Positions 1 through 12,320 of a stretch of DNA of 64,000 nt are shown piece by piece (position 1 is the first letter of the stretch; every line of letters starts with the position of its first letter). Below the pieces are notes generated by a model. The model worked only from the letters and a program-made list of their open reading frames with translations. It made no database searches and had not been told where the DNA came from. The stretch comes from Nectonema munidae (Eukaryota > Nematomorpha > Nectonematoida > Nectonematidae): positions 186,001-250,000 of the forward strand of contig JAUIRK010000168.1 of assembly GCA_030549495.1 (NCBI GenBank). The letters are read 5' to 3'. Made by a program: the position numbers and the translations under genes.

Positions 1-131
1 ATACTTTCTAGGTAGTTCTTTTTAGTCTCTTTTCAAAATATCTTTTTAAAGGTCTCACATAAAATTTTAAAGCCCCCCTCTAAAATAATTTTGCCACTGG
101 GTATTGGTATATAAGGTAAGAAAAAATGTAC

Positions 132-306
132 CTTCTGAAGAAACATTGAACGGATCATTCCATTCCTTGTTGGCAAAGCCAGTAACACCGCTTCCTCCGC
201 CACCTGTAGACATTTTATTTTCTATAGCCTGACTCTTCGCTTCTCTTCTTTCCTTAGCTAAGGCTTGTGACATCATCACAGCTTGTGCAAGAGATCCGTC
301 TGGATT
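132..306 (-). CDS. DHX8: DHX8 coding exon 10
   Basis: Encodes [20 protein letters not shown], close to [20 protein letters not shown] of DHX8, then a Gly-rich linker and [14 protein letters not shown]. It ends with donor GTACAT in phase 1. The gene continues leftwards out of the window. Confidence 0.92.
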
Positions 307-3300
307 CTAAAAAAACATATTAAAATGAGTATATACTAGGACAGGATTCATCAAACTTTTTGTTTAAATCGTCCACTGAGATTCTAAAAAATTTAAAAAA
401 TCTCCCACTATGAAGTGAAAAAATAACCAGAAAGCATTCATCTTTTCAAACATTAATTTGAATTCTTCATTCAATTTCAATAAACACTTTCAAAATTTCA
501 GCCTACAGATTCCCTAAGGATAGCTTACCCATTCCTCTATTTGAGTTTAAAGTTCTTTAAATTCATAAGTATATGTAATCCTTCAGTTCAGATTTAGGAT
601 CAGAAAAAATTTCTCTCTGATTGAAATTTTTACTGCATTAAATTCTTATGTAAATAATCACTTTTTGAAAACATATTTGAATATTTGTTTAAACAATGCC
701 GAACTATTTTCTAAAAAAATTACCCACCTGAATTCCATTTTAGCGGAAAAGTGTGCGATTTGCCCACGCTTGAGAAACCATGTACTAGAACATGGGTCAC
801 CAGCCAGTGGTTCGTCGATAAAAATCAGTTGTCCATATCATCATCATCAATTTGTCTCCAGGAGGAGAACAAGGTCTTATATACCGGCTAGCCAGGGTCG
901 ACTTTTTTCATTTTTTGCAGCGTCGTCTCCATTGCTTTCTCAGTTGTGCATCTTCCAGAGAGAGTTCCCTTTTCTCCATATCTGCTTTCACCATATCTTC
1001 CCATGATTTTTGGGGCGCCCTTTCTTCGCTTTTCCAGTAATAACTTCGTCTCTCACCCTCCTCAGCAAACTTTGTTCATTCATTCTCTCAAGATGACCCA
1101 GCCAACACAGTCTTTGCTCTTCGAGATATCCATTTATGACTTCAATTTATGTTATTTTCCTGATAACAGCACTTGGGACTTTGTCTAAGAGGGTTTTTCC
1201 ACAAATCATTCGTAACATTCTCATTTCCGTTGATTGCATACGCCTGATATCTAATTTTTTTCACTGCCCAACATCCACACCCATAACACATAACACTTCT
1301 CACCCATCCTTTGTACAGTCTTCCTTTTAGCTTCAAAGACAGCGCTTTCTTACAAAATACTAGAGATATGTCGTTGAATTTTTTCCAAGCGAGTCTTATC
1401 CGTGATGTCATAGATTTTACAACATCTCCATCTCTGCTAAATCGAAAAACCTGTTAGCATTTTTAATGAATTAAAATTTTATACTATTTTTTCTCTAGAC
1501 AGCCTTCAATATATATCAAAACAAAGAGTTTGACATTTTTTAGCTCTATATTAACGTTATATTTTAATAAAATGTAGGCTTACTAAAATAATAAAGTACT
1601 CGATTTTGATTTAGTGCTTCACAAGAATTCTAACTATAGGATTAGTGGTCCGTGAAATTGAAATGGTTGGCGATTTTGAAATAGAACATTAAGATATAGC
1701 ACCCAAGTCTCAAAAATAAAAAATGTTACAAATAATCAAACTATAATAAGAAATGATTAAAAGAGATTATACATAAATTAAATGCGTTATAAAGAGGCAT
1801 ACTTTTAAAAAAAGAGAGAAAAAGACAATATTTTTATTCTTTTTTTAAGATGATTTGCACTGTCTATAAAAGAGGATACTGGAAAAAAATAATGAACCTT
1901 AATGACTTTAACAGGATCCATGTCGATTTTGATTTTGCCATATCCAGATAAAAAGGCTGGTTCTTCTTCGACCAACTCAATTTCGACATCTTCATTGTCA
2001 CTTTCGTCATTTACAGGATGGAGAAAGTCAGTGTCATCATTAATGAATGACTGAGGCTGATCAGTCTTCTCTATAATTCCACCCGCAATCATCTTTAAAA
2101 ATAAATGTAGTTAAAGAGAAATTTACGATTTTAGCATTTAGTGAGTCTACTTGTTTTAATTCAAATTTATCGTAATCAGAGATGGTTATCTTCTTTTTAC
2201 TATCACCCTTGTCTGAAGAGACATTCTTATTATAACTTTTCTTAATATCGAACAACTCTTTTTCAGGATTTCTGGAAGACAAATCAATGTTGTCCTGGGT
2301 ATTTGAACTTTCAGGGTTCAAATCTTCGCCAGTTTTTTGATTAACATCCTAATAAGAGCAAAGAAAAATTTCCAGGTGGTATGAAGGTACAAAAAAGTGA
2401 AAAATCAATACTTTGAGGGATAAACTAATCTTTTGGCCTGCAATGAAAAGAACTTTAACTTTGATGTTCTGCCTTAGACTGACATACTTGCTTACATCAT
2501 TAATTCGGTAGTTGTGTTCTCTAGTAAGCTGAGTCACGTGAACGAGACCTTCTACGCGGTTATGCCTGAAAGCATCTAAGCTAACAAAAGCACCGAATGG
2601 CGCTATCTTTGTAACTTTTCCATCGTATATCTGAAAATTAAATAGGAAATGAGGATTATAAGTAGATATTAAAACCTCCTAATAAGCTCCTCTAATTAGT
2701 GAAAATCTCAAACGGTGAATACTATTTCTAGTCTTAATTCATTCTTGAAAACTAATCTAACCTCTTTTTAGTGAGCATCTCTATATAATGAACACTTTTA
2801 TTGAGTCCCTAGAAAAGGGGGTTTCAACATTTTTACCTGATGATCCACTTTTTTCCAGATATTTATTTTATGATCAACTTTTTCAAAAATATATGCTGAA
2901 TAAAATCAATCAATGTATTTGATTTAAGGTAGGTGCAGTTATGCGAGTTACACAAATGAATTGAACAGACATAAGAAAGATAATCATCAAAGTGTCGTTT
3001 GAAATTTTATTGCCGACTTTTTATTAAATTTAAGTTTGAAAACGATTCCTATGTAGCTTTAATGCAATAAAATTGACTAAATATTTAAAATTAAATAGAT
3101 GAAGAAAAAATGCCATAGAATATTAGAGAGCATATATATAATATATAATAGAGAAAATTAATTAGACGGTCCATTCGGAAAATAGTTCGGATATATGACC
3201 TAAAATCCCTGTTGAGCTAAAATACAGTAAAATCTGAAATATTAAATAACAAGAAAAGGTTCACTAAAAAATTGCAGGCGTATGTCGCAGGTAGATTTTA

Positions 3301-6300
3301 TACTCTTTTATAACATTGGGGTAAAAATATATATAAAGAAAAAGAAACAAAATCAACACAAGCGTTATTGCCGATATCATTTTTAATTAAAAAAAATTGA
3401 GTTGGTTATCGATATTTCTCCATGTTTGAGCTACTAAATCATAAGGCAACTGACATTCCTATGTTTGTAAAGTACAAAGAATTAACAAAAAAATTTAAAA
3501 AAAAACCATCTGCCATTTTCACGATAATTATTAATAGTAAACACCTTTGAGGAAATACTTTACGCTACAGTAAATAACATCAACCGATAGGAAGTATGAA
3601 TGTTTGAAAGAAATTTTAACGAAAAACATCACATTGAACATAAGAAAAAGGAGAGAATCTGAGATACTTTTCCAACTTCAGGAAATTTGGGCTGTAAATC
3701 AGTGCTTTCTTCATTGCCTCGATTGCGTTTATTGCGGGAATATGATGGACTTCCTCTTCTATGGCAGCGTTCGTCTCTTTCAGCTCTTCTGTATCTTCAA
3801 AGAAAAGAAAAAAGGACTGCTTAAATAAGTTAACAACGAATGGCCCCCATCCAGAGTGCGAGGGAAAAGGGGGTTCGTTTTCGCCCTCACCATCGTACTA
3901 TCAACGCAATCATCATAACACAAATTTCATCTTTGAAGTCAATTGAAGTTTTAGGTTAATTGACAGACATTAATTGGTATAAAGTATTTAAATTATAAAT
4001 AATAATCGGATTAACATCTTTGTTTTAAAAAATATTTTCATTATATGTTGTGCTTACACTGTACTAAAAATAACCACTGTCACTATTGATGGGGCAGGTA
4101 TTTCTCATATTTTTATCATTTTTTTAATTTTCTATTTGACGGAAATAATATCAAAATAATTTACAAATTCTTTTTTGATAGATTATATAAAAAATAAAAA
4201 CATTGATCAAAATTTTTGACAGCTAAAATCATTTAAGAAAGATTCGGTCCTCCCCCAAACCCTATTCTCAATATATTTTGTTCTGTTAAAAACATAATTA
4301 ATACATTCTTATAAAGTACTCATAACACCATAGATCACTCTGTTTGGCAACAAAATATGTTTTATAAGTTTTCATCATATATTTCGAATATCCTCCTATA
4401 ACTTCTTTACCTTATCCAACACCAACACAATCATTCTTTTTACTTCGTATGTCATGTTTATTTACAGTGTGTAATTTTTTTTATTAATCACTTTTATTAA
4501 AAAAAAATTTGAATGCCCAACGTTGAGAGAACGCAACAGGAAAAACACTATCATTTTAGTCAAACATTGCATTTTTCCAACTTACAGAAAAACCCTATTA
4601 ATATCAAATAAAAGGAATTAGTTGATTTTTCACCAATGTTTTGTAAATAAACTAATGTTAAAACATGAGTTAGAAAATATTTTGAACCAATTATATTTTT
4701 AAATCTTACAGGTTATGAAATGGATTTTGTCCTTTAAATAAGTTTAAAACATACTCCCTATGATGAGAATGAGATGAATGATTATGTCTTCTTTCTTTGG
4801 ATCGAGATCTAGAACGAGATCTCTCTCTATTCTGCTTTGAAATAGGCTTCGTTCTTAAATTTAAAATGATAAAAGGTAAACAAAATTTGACAACATAGTA
4901 AAACAATAAGAAAAATTTCAAGTTCAGAAAATATATTAATTAAAATGACACTATAGTGTTTGATAACAAATCGCTAAAATATTTATGTTTTTATCTAAAT
5001 TTCTTTAACAGTTAGATATAAAATATGAAATAGTTGCCAATAAAGTTGTACCAGAAATTATAAAATATAAAAAAGTTTTATAAATCTCCCCTTTGATGTA
5101 TATCGAATCGAAAACAGAGCAAATTATATATTTTATAATGTTGTCATCAAAGAATAAATATAGGTTTGTTTTGAAAGATATGTATAAATAAATATGAGTG
5201 ATAGATTTAGGTTTAAAAAAATTAGTGATGTGAACGAGGTTTTAGGGCTAAATTGAAAATTAAAGGGTGGGGTGAAGGTCCTCCTCTTCCCACTCAGCCT
5301 ACAGCTACAAATGCGCAATTATAATTAAAATGACTGTATTTAAATTAAATTATATCCCAGCCTAAAAATTTTTTTAACAATTCTTGACATTTTCAAAATC
5401 AAATAATAATTATTATTTAATATAGAATAGGAAAAAAACAACTTTGAAAAACTTTCTTTTGGAGCAAACTGTTTTGAAATCTGAATCTTCAGGATGCAGA
5501 TTAATTGAAAAAAACAATCTATGATATTCAAAAATGAATTAGAAAAGGCTACCCAAATTAAAACAAAAATTCACGAAATTAATTTGGTGAGCTTTCTATT
5601 AGATGTTTGGAAAACATTTTAGATCAAGAGTTACAGGTATTTGAAACAACAGGGAATCAATGTTCAAAAAGTATACAACTAGAATAGCATTTAGGAATAT
5701 TCTTCGTATATATGCAGAGTCTGAAAGTGCATTTTCATGAGCTAGCTTATATATAAGAAAAGTGAGAACTGAGCTCAAAAACAAAAGTATTATTGCTTGC
5801 ACTTTTTCAAGAATTACTATAGTAATTAGAAAAGTATATTCCATTATTTCGATTTTAACATACTAAGAAATAAAAAATTAAAATCAAGTTTTCAATCATT
5901 GCTTAGTTTCAAAATATTGAATTCCTTGTGCCGGCAAAGAAAGGTGGCACTTCGAGATAAAACCAAGATAAGTGAATATTCGGCGTATACGACTTCAACA
6001 TTTAAAATAGTAGTGTCTTGAGGTCGGGGTCGAGAAAAACTTCAAAACAATCGAATGTTCAATTTATCCGATCTCGAGGCAACGATAAGTTGTGCTTAAA
6101 AATTTTGAGGTTTGCAAACTTTTTATCTGTTTAAAATTTTCTAAAAATTATTTAAGAACAAAAAAATGCAAAATATAGCCAAAGCTAATAGTAAGTAGTG
6201 AAATTTCAATATTAACCCATTTAATCATGTCACTTTAAGAGACGATTTTTAGGGTACTTTTTTATCAAAATGTAAAATTTCACTTAATTTTTCTTGGGAT

Positions 6301-9300
6301 CAAATGGATTAATGGAAACAAGGAAAAAGTGGACTCAGAGAGCATAGTTATGATTATATTTAAATTCAATACTCTTTGCGTTTAGTTTTATTTTCAAGAT
6401 TTTCGAGATCAGCCAACATATCAAGAGCTACATTTTTACCAGAATCATCTGTTTTCTTTACGTCAGCTTGAGAAACGTCATCATCCAACATTTTCTAAGA
6501 GGATGATAAAGTTGAGAAAAGGGAAAAGAAGAATGTAGAGAATGCATACACGAACAGTAGGATCGTTTGGCAAGCATAAAGAAGGGAACGCCTTGCACAA
6601 AAATTTCTTCTTTGCGATTTCCGACATTCCGGGCTCTATTTTGTCGCTTACTTGCACATTTAAAGAGGAGGAGGAAGGCTTTGTCGTGTCATTAGTGCAA
6701 CCATCTTTTATTTCATTTTCTAAAGTTTGCGGTTTCAGCGTTTGTATTAGCCGCAACAAATTTGTAGTTAGGGACTCCTAAAAAAATCTTTCAAAGAATG
6801 AAGAATGAAGGAAAGATGATTTATTCATATTTCCTGCAATGAAAAGCATTTATGCAGCAAGCCCGAATGCAAACTATTTGTGGAAAGCATACCAGACGTC
6901 AAATTTGAAACACCCTATCGTAACAAAGACAATATGCATATAAATTTCACTTACTTGTGTAAACAACCATGTTTGTTTTGTAACAACACCTCTCTAACGT
7001 AAAGTTGTGTGCTGCGCTTTAATCACGCAGATTCTTAACATACTTTAAGTGAAAATGGGTGTGTATATGTCTTTGTTAGCGTCTATTTTATCTTGTTGTA
7101 GAAATTTTAGTAACATCATCAATGAAAGAAGGGAAAAAAAAATTTAATTATAAGAATACAAAAAACTTTCACAATACTTCATCCAAAGATTTTTAAAATA
7201 AGCAATTTTTGAAAAATTTATATCATACATATAAGGTCAAAGCCGCTGGATGAAGGTGAATGATTCTTTCTTGCAATAATTATGTAAGGTCTAACTTGCT
7301 GAAGTAGCGCAAGATATTTAATAAAAATCTAATAAATGTAAATAAAATTTATTTTGAAAAAAACATGTATAAAAATAAAAATTATTACACAGACAGAGAT
7401 TTTAAAAAAGATCATCTTTTATTCGGTAAAGATCTAACAGAAATTACAATGTAACTTTGTAAACCTGATAATAAAAATGTGAAAATAATCTAGAAGTCAT
7501 GGCACGGTTCACAGAATTGTGAATAGCAGCCTACATATTAACTGATGAAACCAAATAGGTCGAAAATAATCGGATTAGTTTATCCTTGTATCATGAAGTA
7601 TAACAATTTGCTTACCGCCATACAATCAAATATCTATCACATATAACACCGTATAAAAAGATATATCTTATTAGTAATATATAATAATTAATTATTATAT
7701 AATAAATAATTTTTATATGAATGGGTTAGAGAAGCATCAAATTTAAATAAACTAATGCATAAATTATTGAATAAGAATGATTAAAAAATATAAAAAATTA
7801 CAGAAAAATCAGCTCCATTTTCTTCCAAATTTGATCTAAATTCTCGTAGATTTTTGCTTTTTTGAGCCAGGTGAATAACGAATTCAGCTAAAAATAAAAT
7901 AATAAAATAGAGTATTTATGTATAGATGATATATTTATTTTAGATTTTCAGTGAAGAATCTCAAATAATTTCTGCGGTTATACTATTTGATTTTGCCTCC
8001 TAACGAAAAAGAGTATTAAAATTATTACAATTTATTCAAATTTTTGGGAATTTATACACCAAAGTGCAGTTCACAAATTTTAAAATATTAAAATTTTAGT
8101 GCAACATTTATATCTTTTATATTTTATAGTAACGTATTTTTGGACAGCGTTTTCCAGAACTTTTTTCATACATGGCCACTCAAATTACGTCTTAATTCTA
8201 ATAGATCAGATATGCATATTATAACCAAATTTTCGAACTATTTCTCAACCACTTCAACAGTTTTTTCATATAGGCGTATAAATAAACAAAATAATATATT
8301 TTCCTTAAAAAAATTTAATTAATTGTTTAAGGGAGAAGTTTATGAAAATTAATCGCATACTTCTTTTTTATTAGTTTTTATATAACTTATAGAAGTCAAT
8401 TCATAATTTATGGACCACTGCATTCTAATTGGGTCTTAAAGGGTTAAAAAAGAAATGCTGAGAAGGTTGGTACTGCTTAGTTTTGGATAAATATTAAATA
8501 TAGGTTGAGTTTAACTAAGTCCGTATTTTACGTCATCATTAACCGGTTAACGGCAAGAGTCGACTTTACAAAATTAAAATCGTCTGCGTTTATCAATGCT
8601 CTTTAACCCTTAAATGTATAAAATGGGTCCTCGAAGACCCAGAGGCTACATTTTTTAGTTATTAGATTGGAAACAGGTCGAATTTTAAATAAATATTTTT
8701 TCTAATTGTCTTTTTATTTGAAACAAACATTTTGGACCATTATATGCATTTATTTACCTATTCAAAAAAATTACATCAAAAAAAACTAAAAGAACTCAGT
8801 GGGTCTCCGAGGACCCATTTCATGCGTTATTATATATCTATGTTTGAAATTCAAAATATTCCTCATTCAACAATCTTTTTATATAGCATATGGTGAATAT
8901 GATTTTGTATTTGATTGATTTCAAAAAAAAATCAATAATCACTCTTAATTGTTTTACTTTATTTTATTAATCTATCATCACTTCTTATTCTAGATTATAA
9001 AATGATATCTTTGTTTGGTAATGAATCGGATTCTGAAAACTCTTGCTATCCTTCCGAAGTGGGTAGCGATGTTGTGGAAAGTGTGCAAAATCATAATGAA
9101 AATGTCACAAATTATGTTCTGGCAGACGATAGTAATAGAAGTTTCGAATCAAAATCTGGAAGGATATGGTCTTCTTAAGTTCCTTCTTTGAAACGAACCA
9201 GAGCAGCAAATATTTTTACTGCTAAATGGGGTACCAAAAGTAAAGTTGACAATTGTAACTAACAAGTATGCTTTGAAAAAAAATGAAGATTGGAAGAGAC

Positions 9301-11331
9301 TAAAACTAATTGAATTAGACGCTTTTTTAGGATTGCTAATTCTTTTAGGTGTTTGCAGAGGAAAAAACGAAAGCATAAGAAAATTATGGAGTGACGGCCC
9401 TTTTGGAAGGCCAATTTTCAAAGGCACAATGTCAATAAATCGATTCGAATCAATCCTTGCGAACTTGAGGTTTTACGACAAAGATGTAAGGCCACAAAAA
9501 TTTTCAAATGATAAGTTTGGAGCATTCAGATATTTGTGGGAGAATTTCATTTCAAATTGTCAAATCCATTACACTCCTTCCCACGAATTATATGTTGAAC
9601 AGTTGATTCCATTCCGTGAACGTTGTTCTTTTCGTCAGTATTTGCCTTCAAAACCTGATAAGCATGGCATGAAATTGTTTCTCCTTGTTGACTGCTATAC
9701 TGGTTATATTTACAATGGTCTTTCTTATGTAGGAAGAGTTAATAATAAAACAACAAAAATTTGGCATACAATGTGTTTACAACTCTTTTTAAAGGTCTGC
9801 GCCATTCAGGCAGAAATCTAACAATGGATAACTATTTCACAGATTTCCACCTAGCCTCTGAATTTTACATAAAGAAAACAACAGTTGTTGGAACTCTTCG
9901 CAAAAATAAAGCTGACATACCTCATGAATTTCAAGCCGATAAAAAAAGACAAGTTAGCTCATCTTTGTTTGGATTCGATGACGCACAAACTAGTGTGTCA
10001 TATGTACCTAAAAAATCGAACTGTCATTTTGCTTTCAACAATGCACCAGGATAATAAAGTTAATATTGTGAGCGGAAAGCCAGAAATAATATTATATTAT
10101 AATCAAAAGAAAGGTGCGGTTGATACGGTGGATCAGCTGTGTCACAGCTACAGTGCCCAACGAAGAACAAAGCGATGGCCCTTAGCGTATTTCGTGAATG
10201 TTTTGAACCTGGCGGGCATCAATTCATTTATTTATTTCATTTTGCAAAACGTGGAATGGAATAAAAACTGTAGCCATAGAAGACTATTTCTAGAAGAACT
10301 GGGCATGACTTTGATTACACCGTTGATTGAAATGAGAGCTAATTCCTTAGTGGGAGTTTCAAAGAGCATCCAGGAATCAATGAATCTTGTGGGGTTGAAA
10401 CAACAATTATCCATGAAAAATCACAAGTCAGCAAAGGAAAGCGTAAGAGATGTTATCTTTGTACGAAGGATAGAAAGTCAATACAAATTTTCAAAAAAAT
10501 GTTCTCACGTTATTTGCGCAGAACACTCGAAAAAAATTGAGTCCTTTCTCTGCTATCCTCAATGTAAAAAATGATTTTTTTAATAAATATTGTTTTTAAA
10601 TATCTCAAAATAAAATTTTTCCATAATTTGTTATTTGTTTTTGAATATAAGTTATTTAAAACAAAAAAAATCGGGTCCTTCGGGACCCATTTTATGCGAT
10701 TATGTCGGAGAAATATTTCATGCATTTAAGGGTACAAATCTTCTGCTTTACATTAGATATCGTCTGATTATTCTGGTCGTTAACGGGTTAACATGCAATC
10801 TGTTTGGATGCTTTGATTGAATACTGAGCAAAGTTGGAAAACAAGAATGGCGGTTGGATTAAATGCTTACTTAAGAAAGGATATACCTATTTCTTTTAGA
10901 AGGAAATTTTGTTAAGGTATTTTTTAAATATAATATTGCAGATATTCATATCTTCCATTTTCTATACAGACAATGATGATAAAAAAAATAAATTATGTTT
11001 TATGTTTATAAACAACAAATTAGTTACATATAAAAAAAATTAAAAACTGAAATTTAAGCTGAATAGATGAATAATTTGGAAAATAACAGTATAAGAAAGG
11101 TTACTAGACAAAATGTCGAAAAAACAGTTTTCAAAAAATTACCAAAAACATTAAATATATAATTGATTAAAAAACATTTCAATTATGGATTCAACATTTT
11201 AAAAGGTATATAGTTATAAAATTCTTCTTCCACATACCTAAATCTTTATCTGCTAATCCCAAATGGTTCTCCAAGATTGTACAAACCTTTGAAACCAAAG
11301 AAAGGTACTCTAACTGAACAATTTCTTCCAT
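132..11331 (-). CDS. DHX8: DHX8/PRP22 spliceosomal DEAH-box helicase, N-terminal part (ten coding exons, continues past position 1)
   Basis: PRP22/DHX8 is the nuclear DEAH-box ATPase that releases spliced mRNA from the spliceosome. Reading right to left, the exons are 11331-11238, 7887-7802, 6777-6550, 6494-6373, 4853-4755, 3794-3668, 2630-2412, 2348-2151, 2092-1898 and 306-132. All have AG/GT borders and compatible phases (1,0,0,2,2,0,0,0,1), giving about 514 residues. Order of parts: N-terminal domain (residues about 1-136, e.g. [17 protein letters not shown] and [11 protein letters not shown]), acidic stretch, RS/RH-rich region (about 178-240), S1 RNA-binding domain (253-325, [18 protein letters not shown]), and the acidic linker with [18 protein letters not shown]. 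These match DHX8 from memory of the family, in order and spacing. The DEAH motor is not in the window. The introns hold a piggyBac, a hAT fragment and a LINE fragment. No promoter motif was recognised upstream of the ATG. Confidence 0.93.
850..1480 (-). mobile_element. LINE 3'-terminal fragment
   Basis: The minus strand reads [20 protein letters not shown] followed by WAVKKIRYQ, the region after the reverse-transcriptase core found in many non-LTR retrotransposons (GKVYRTVVRPAMLYGAECW-type). The palm motifs are absent and the frame is broken, so this is a 5'-truncated dead copy in a DHX8 intron. The clade is not certain (RTE- or CR1-like). Confidence 0.6.
1898..2092 (-). CDS. DHX8: DHX8 coding exon 9
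   Basis: Encodes [16 protein letters not shown] and the family signature [18 protein letters not shown], ending DMDPVKVIK. The unusual donor GTTCAT is inferred from the homology end. Confidence 0.88.
2151..2348 (-). CDS. DHX8: DHX8 coding exon 8
   Basis: Begins [12 protein letters not shown], nearly identical to the DVDQDTGEDLNP that follows S1 in DHX8, and ends [11 protein letters not shown], paralleling ISDPEKWEIKQ. The middle is poorly conserved. Confidence 0.9.
2412..2630 (-). CDS. DHX8: DHX8 coding exon 7 (S1 domain)
   Basis: The whole 73-codon exon is an S1 RNA-binding fold: [27 protein letters not shown], then [20 protein letters not shown]. Confidence 0.93.
3668..3794 (-). CDS. DHX8: DHX8 coding exon 6
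   Basis: Found from phase and homology. It encodes [20 protein letters not shown] and ends PKFPEVGK, which joins in frame to IYDGKV of the S1 exon. The PEVGKIY junction is characteristic of PRP22 proteins. Confidence 0.83.
4755..4853 (-). CDS. DHX8: DHX8 coding exon 5 (RS region)
   Basis: Encodes an Arg/Ser and His/Ser-rich run ([20 protein letters not shown]) typical of the low-complexity stretch between the N-terminal domain and S1 in DHX8. The GTATGT donor fits the next exon in phase 2. Confidence 0.82.
5590..5850 (+). pseudogene. hAT transposase C-terminal fragment
   Basis: Across interrupted plus-strand frames one can read YAESESAF, then [20 protein letters not shown] and FFKNYYSN. This matches the hATC dimerisation motif (SE-AFS-AG-...R-L....). 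Only the last ~70 codons are visible and several stops interrupt them. No terminal repeats were found. It lies in the DHX8 intron between exons 4 and 5. Confidence 0.5.
6373..6494 (-). CDS. DHX8: DHX8 coding exon 4
   Basis: Encodes [14 protein letters not shown] followed by [18 protein letters not shown], matching the [20 protein letters not shown] block. It is separated from exon 3 by an intron of only 55 bp. Confidence 0.87.
6550..6777 (-). CDS. DHX8: DHX8 coding exon 3
   Basis: Encodes [17 protein letters not shown] near the start and [13 protein letters not shown] at the end, matching the [13 protein letters not shown] and FPVLCQPDNPSVR blocks of DHX8. The donor CGT|GTATGC leaves phase 0. 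Confidence 0.9.
7802..7887 (-). CDS. DHX8: DHX8 coding exon 2
   Basis: After a TTTTTAG acceptor it encodes [20 protein letters not shown] and ends ENGADFS, paralleling AEFVISLAEKN...KNGAEF in DHX8. The 3.35-kb intron upstream contains the piggyBac element. Confidence 0.88.
8607..10732 (+). mobile_element. piggyBac element in DHX8 intron 1 (PGBD4-like)
   Basis: The 2126-bp element is bounded by TTAA at 8603-8606 and inverted ends CCCTTAAATG/CATTTAAGGG. The right flank reads TACA, a decayed TTAA. Subterminal hairpins of the GGGTC...GACCC type (about 8627-8642, 8800-8816, 10672-10688) sit inside both ends. It contains one transposase pseudogene on the plus strand and lies in the sense opposite to DHX8. 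Confidence 0.85.
9002..10574 (+). pseudogene. piggyBac transposase (PGBD4-like), degenerate
   Basis: ATG at 9002 begins [15 protein letters not shown], an acidic N-terminus normal for piggyBac. The DDE region is readable: [73 protein letters not shown], and a Cys-rich C-terminus ending at 10574. The first catalytic Asp, expected in a V-D-E-Q-L context, is replaced (reads Y-V-E-Q-L). There is a stop near 9177 and frame changes near 9250, 9735 and 10050, so the copy is dead. Confidence 0.85.
11238..11331 (-). CDS. DHX8: DHX8 coding exon 1 (start codon)
   Basis: ATG at 11331 begins [20 protein letters not shown], matching the [11 protein letters not shown] start of animal DHX8. The donor is GTATGT and the exon ends in phase 1 (the G of an Ala codon). 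No in-frame upstream ATG was needed to make the homology start. Confidence 0.88.
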
Positions 11332-12149
11332 ACTTAACTAAATATTAAATTGAAATTCAATAATGTCCACGTACACGGAATTTCGATTTAAAAATAAAAG
11401 TATAAATCGAAATCACTATTAAAATCACTAATGCTAATGTAATCTAATGTAAAAGTTTATGAAAATTTTTTGACTTATTTAGTCATCCAAAACTATCCAA
11501 ATGATAAATTAACGTTTAAAAAAGAAAAAATTAAAAATCACGGGATCTTGTATACTTTAAGGAAAAAAATGCACAAATCTTGCAGTTGGAAGGCTTTTTT
11601 TAGATATTATAAGCAATACAATAATAATGGCGAATTTAGGGAAGGTAGGAAGATAAAATAAGAAAATAAGAAATAAATAATATAATTTTAGAAGAGGGGA
11701 GTGTAAACCAAAAAAAATTAATTATATATGTAAAAATTTCTTATAGATCAAACTTATAATATATTAAATTAATTTAAAATTAAATAATATAATATATTAG
11801 CATATTAAAAAGACTTAGGTTATTCCATGATTATAGTAAAGGAGACAAACATAATTTTGAATTTTTCTATTAATTAAAAGAAATAATGTCTACTTTTAAA
11901 AAAAATTCCTAAAATTGTCAATTTGAAAGTTCAGTCACATAAATTTTAAATTACTCCTTAATATTATAATTGAGAAAAGAAACTATTTGGAATATTAAAC
12001 TAAATAAAAATACATTAAAAAGGAATATGGGAAATAGTTGGAAGATTTTCAAAAACATTAAATAAAAAGTTAAGAGCAAATTTGTTTAAATTGAAAACGA
12101 CTATAGCACCCTAATTAGATTTCATTAATAGAAAGGTCAGGATAAACTG
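11332..12149. other. Non-coding upstream region of DHX8
   Basis: Very AT-rich sequence immediately 5' of the DHX8 start codon. It should contain the promoter and 5' UTR, but no convincing TATA box, initiator or CpG-rich block was seen. A 63-codon ORF here has no recognisable motif. Confidence 0.5.
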
Positions 12150-12320
12150 TTTGAGCCAGGTCTCTCAGGTACTGATAATGCTACAGTAGGGTGTTTTCAT
12201 CGAAAAGGCACAATTGTGCCGCTTGTATCGAATTATGAGGAAAGCAAGCTTGATGTAGGATCGAACCCAAGACCTTGAGTTATCGAATCCAGCATCTAAC
12301 CAACCAAACTCACGCCCCTT
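12150..12320 (-). mobile_element. tRNA-derived SINE, copy 1
   Basis: On the minus strand it begins near GGGGCGTGAGTTTGG, with A-box-like GTTTGGTTGGTTAGA and B box GGGTTCGATCC 40 bp later, as in a tRNA-derived head. The body contains TTCGATACAAGC and CAATTGTGCC, shared with a second copy at 54914-55040. It does not fold as a tRNA (no acceptor-stem pairing seen). Confidence 0.65.

Larger units (their letters stand above)
8543..10787. mobile_element. Probable TTAA-flanked mini-element split by a later piggyBac
   Basis: TTAA at 8539-8542 is followed by CCGGTTAACG, and the right side ends in the complement of CCCGTTAACG before TTAA at 10788-10791. These short inverted ends lie outside the piggyBac ends, leaving about 64 bp on the left and 55 bp on the right. 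The simplest reading is a ~115-bp piggyBac-type MITE that later received the autonomous element. The repeat is short, so chance or an extended terminal structure remains possible. Confidence 0.4.

Noticed and set aside
665-1330. Short plus-strand ORFs between 0.66 and 1.33 kb
   Set aside because: They are antisense to a LINE remnant and have no motif of their own.
5930-6120. Possible pogo-type MITE with CGAGATAA motifs
   Set aside because: Motifs such as CTTCGAGATAA and GATCTCGAGGCAACGATAAG look transposon-like, but no paired ends or target duplication could be established.
12240-12320. tRNA gene on the minus strand
   Set aside because: A and B boxes are present, but the stems do not pair and the sequence continues into a body shared with another copy at 54.9 kb, so it is a SINE.
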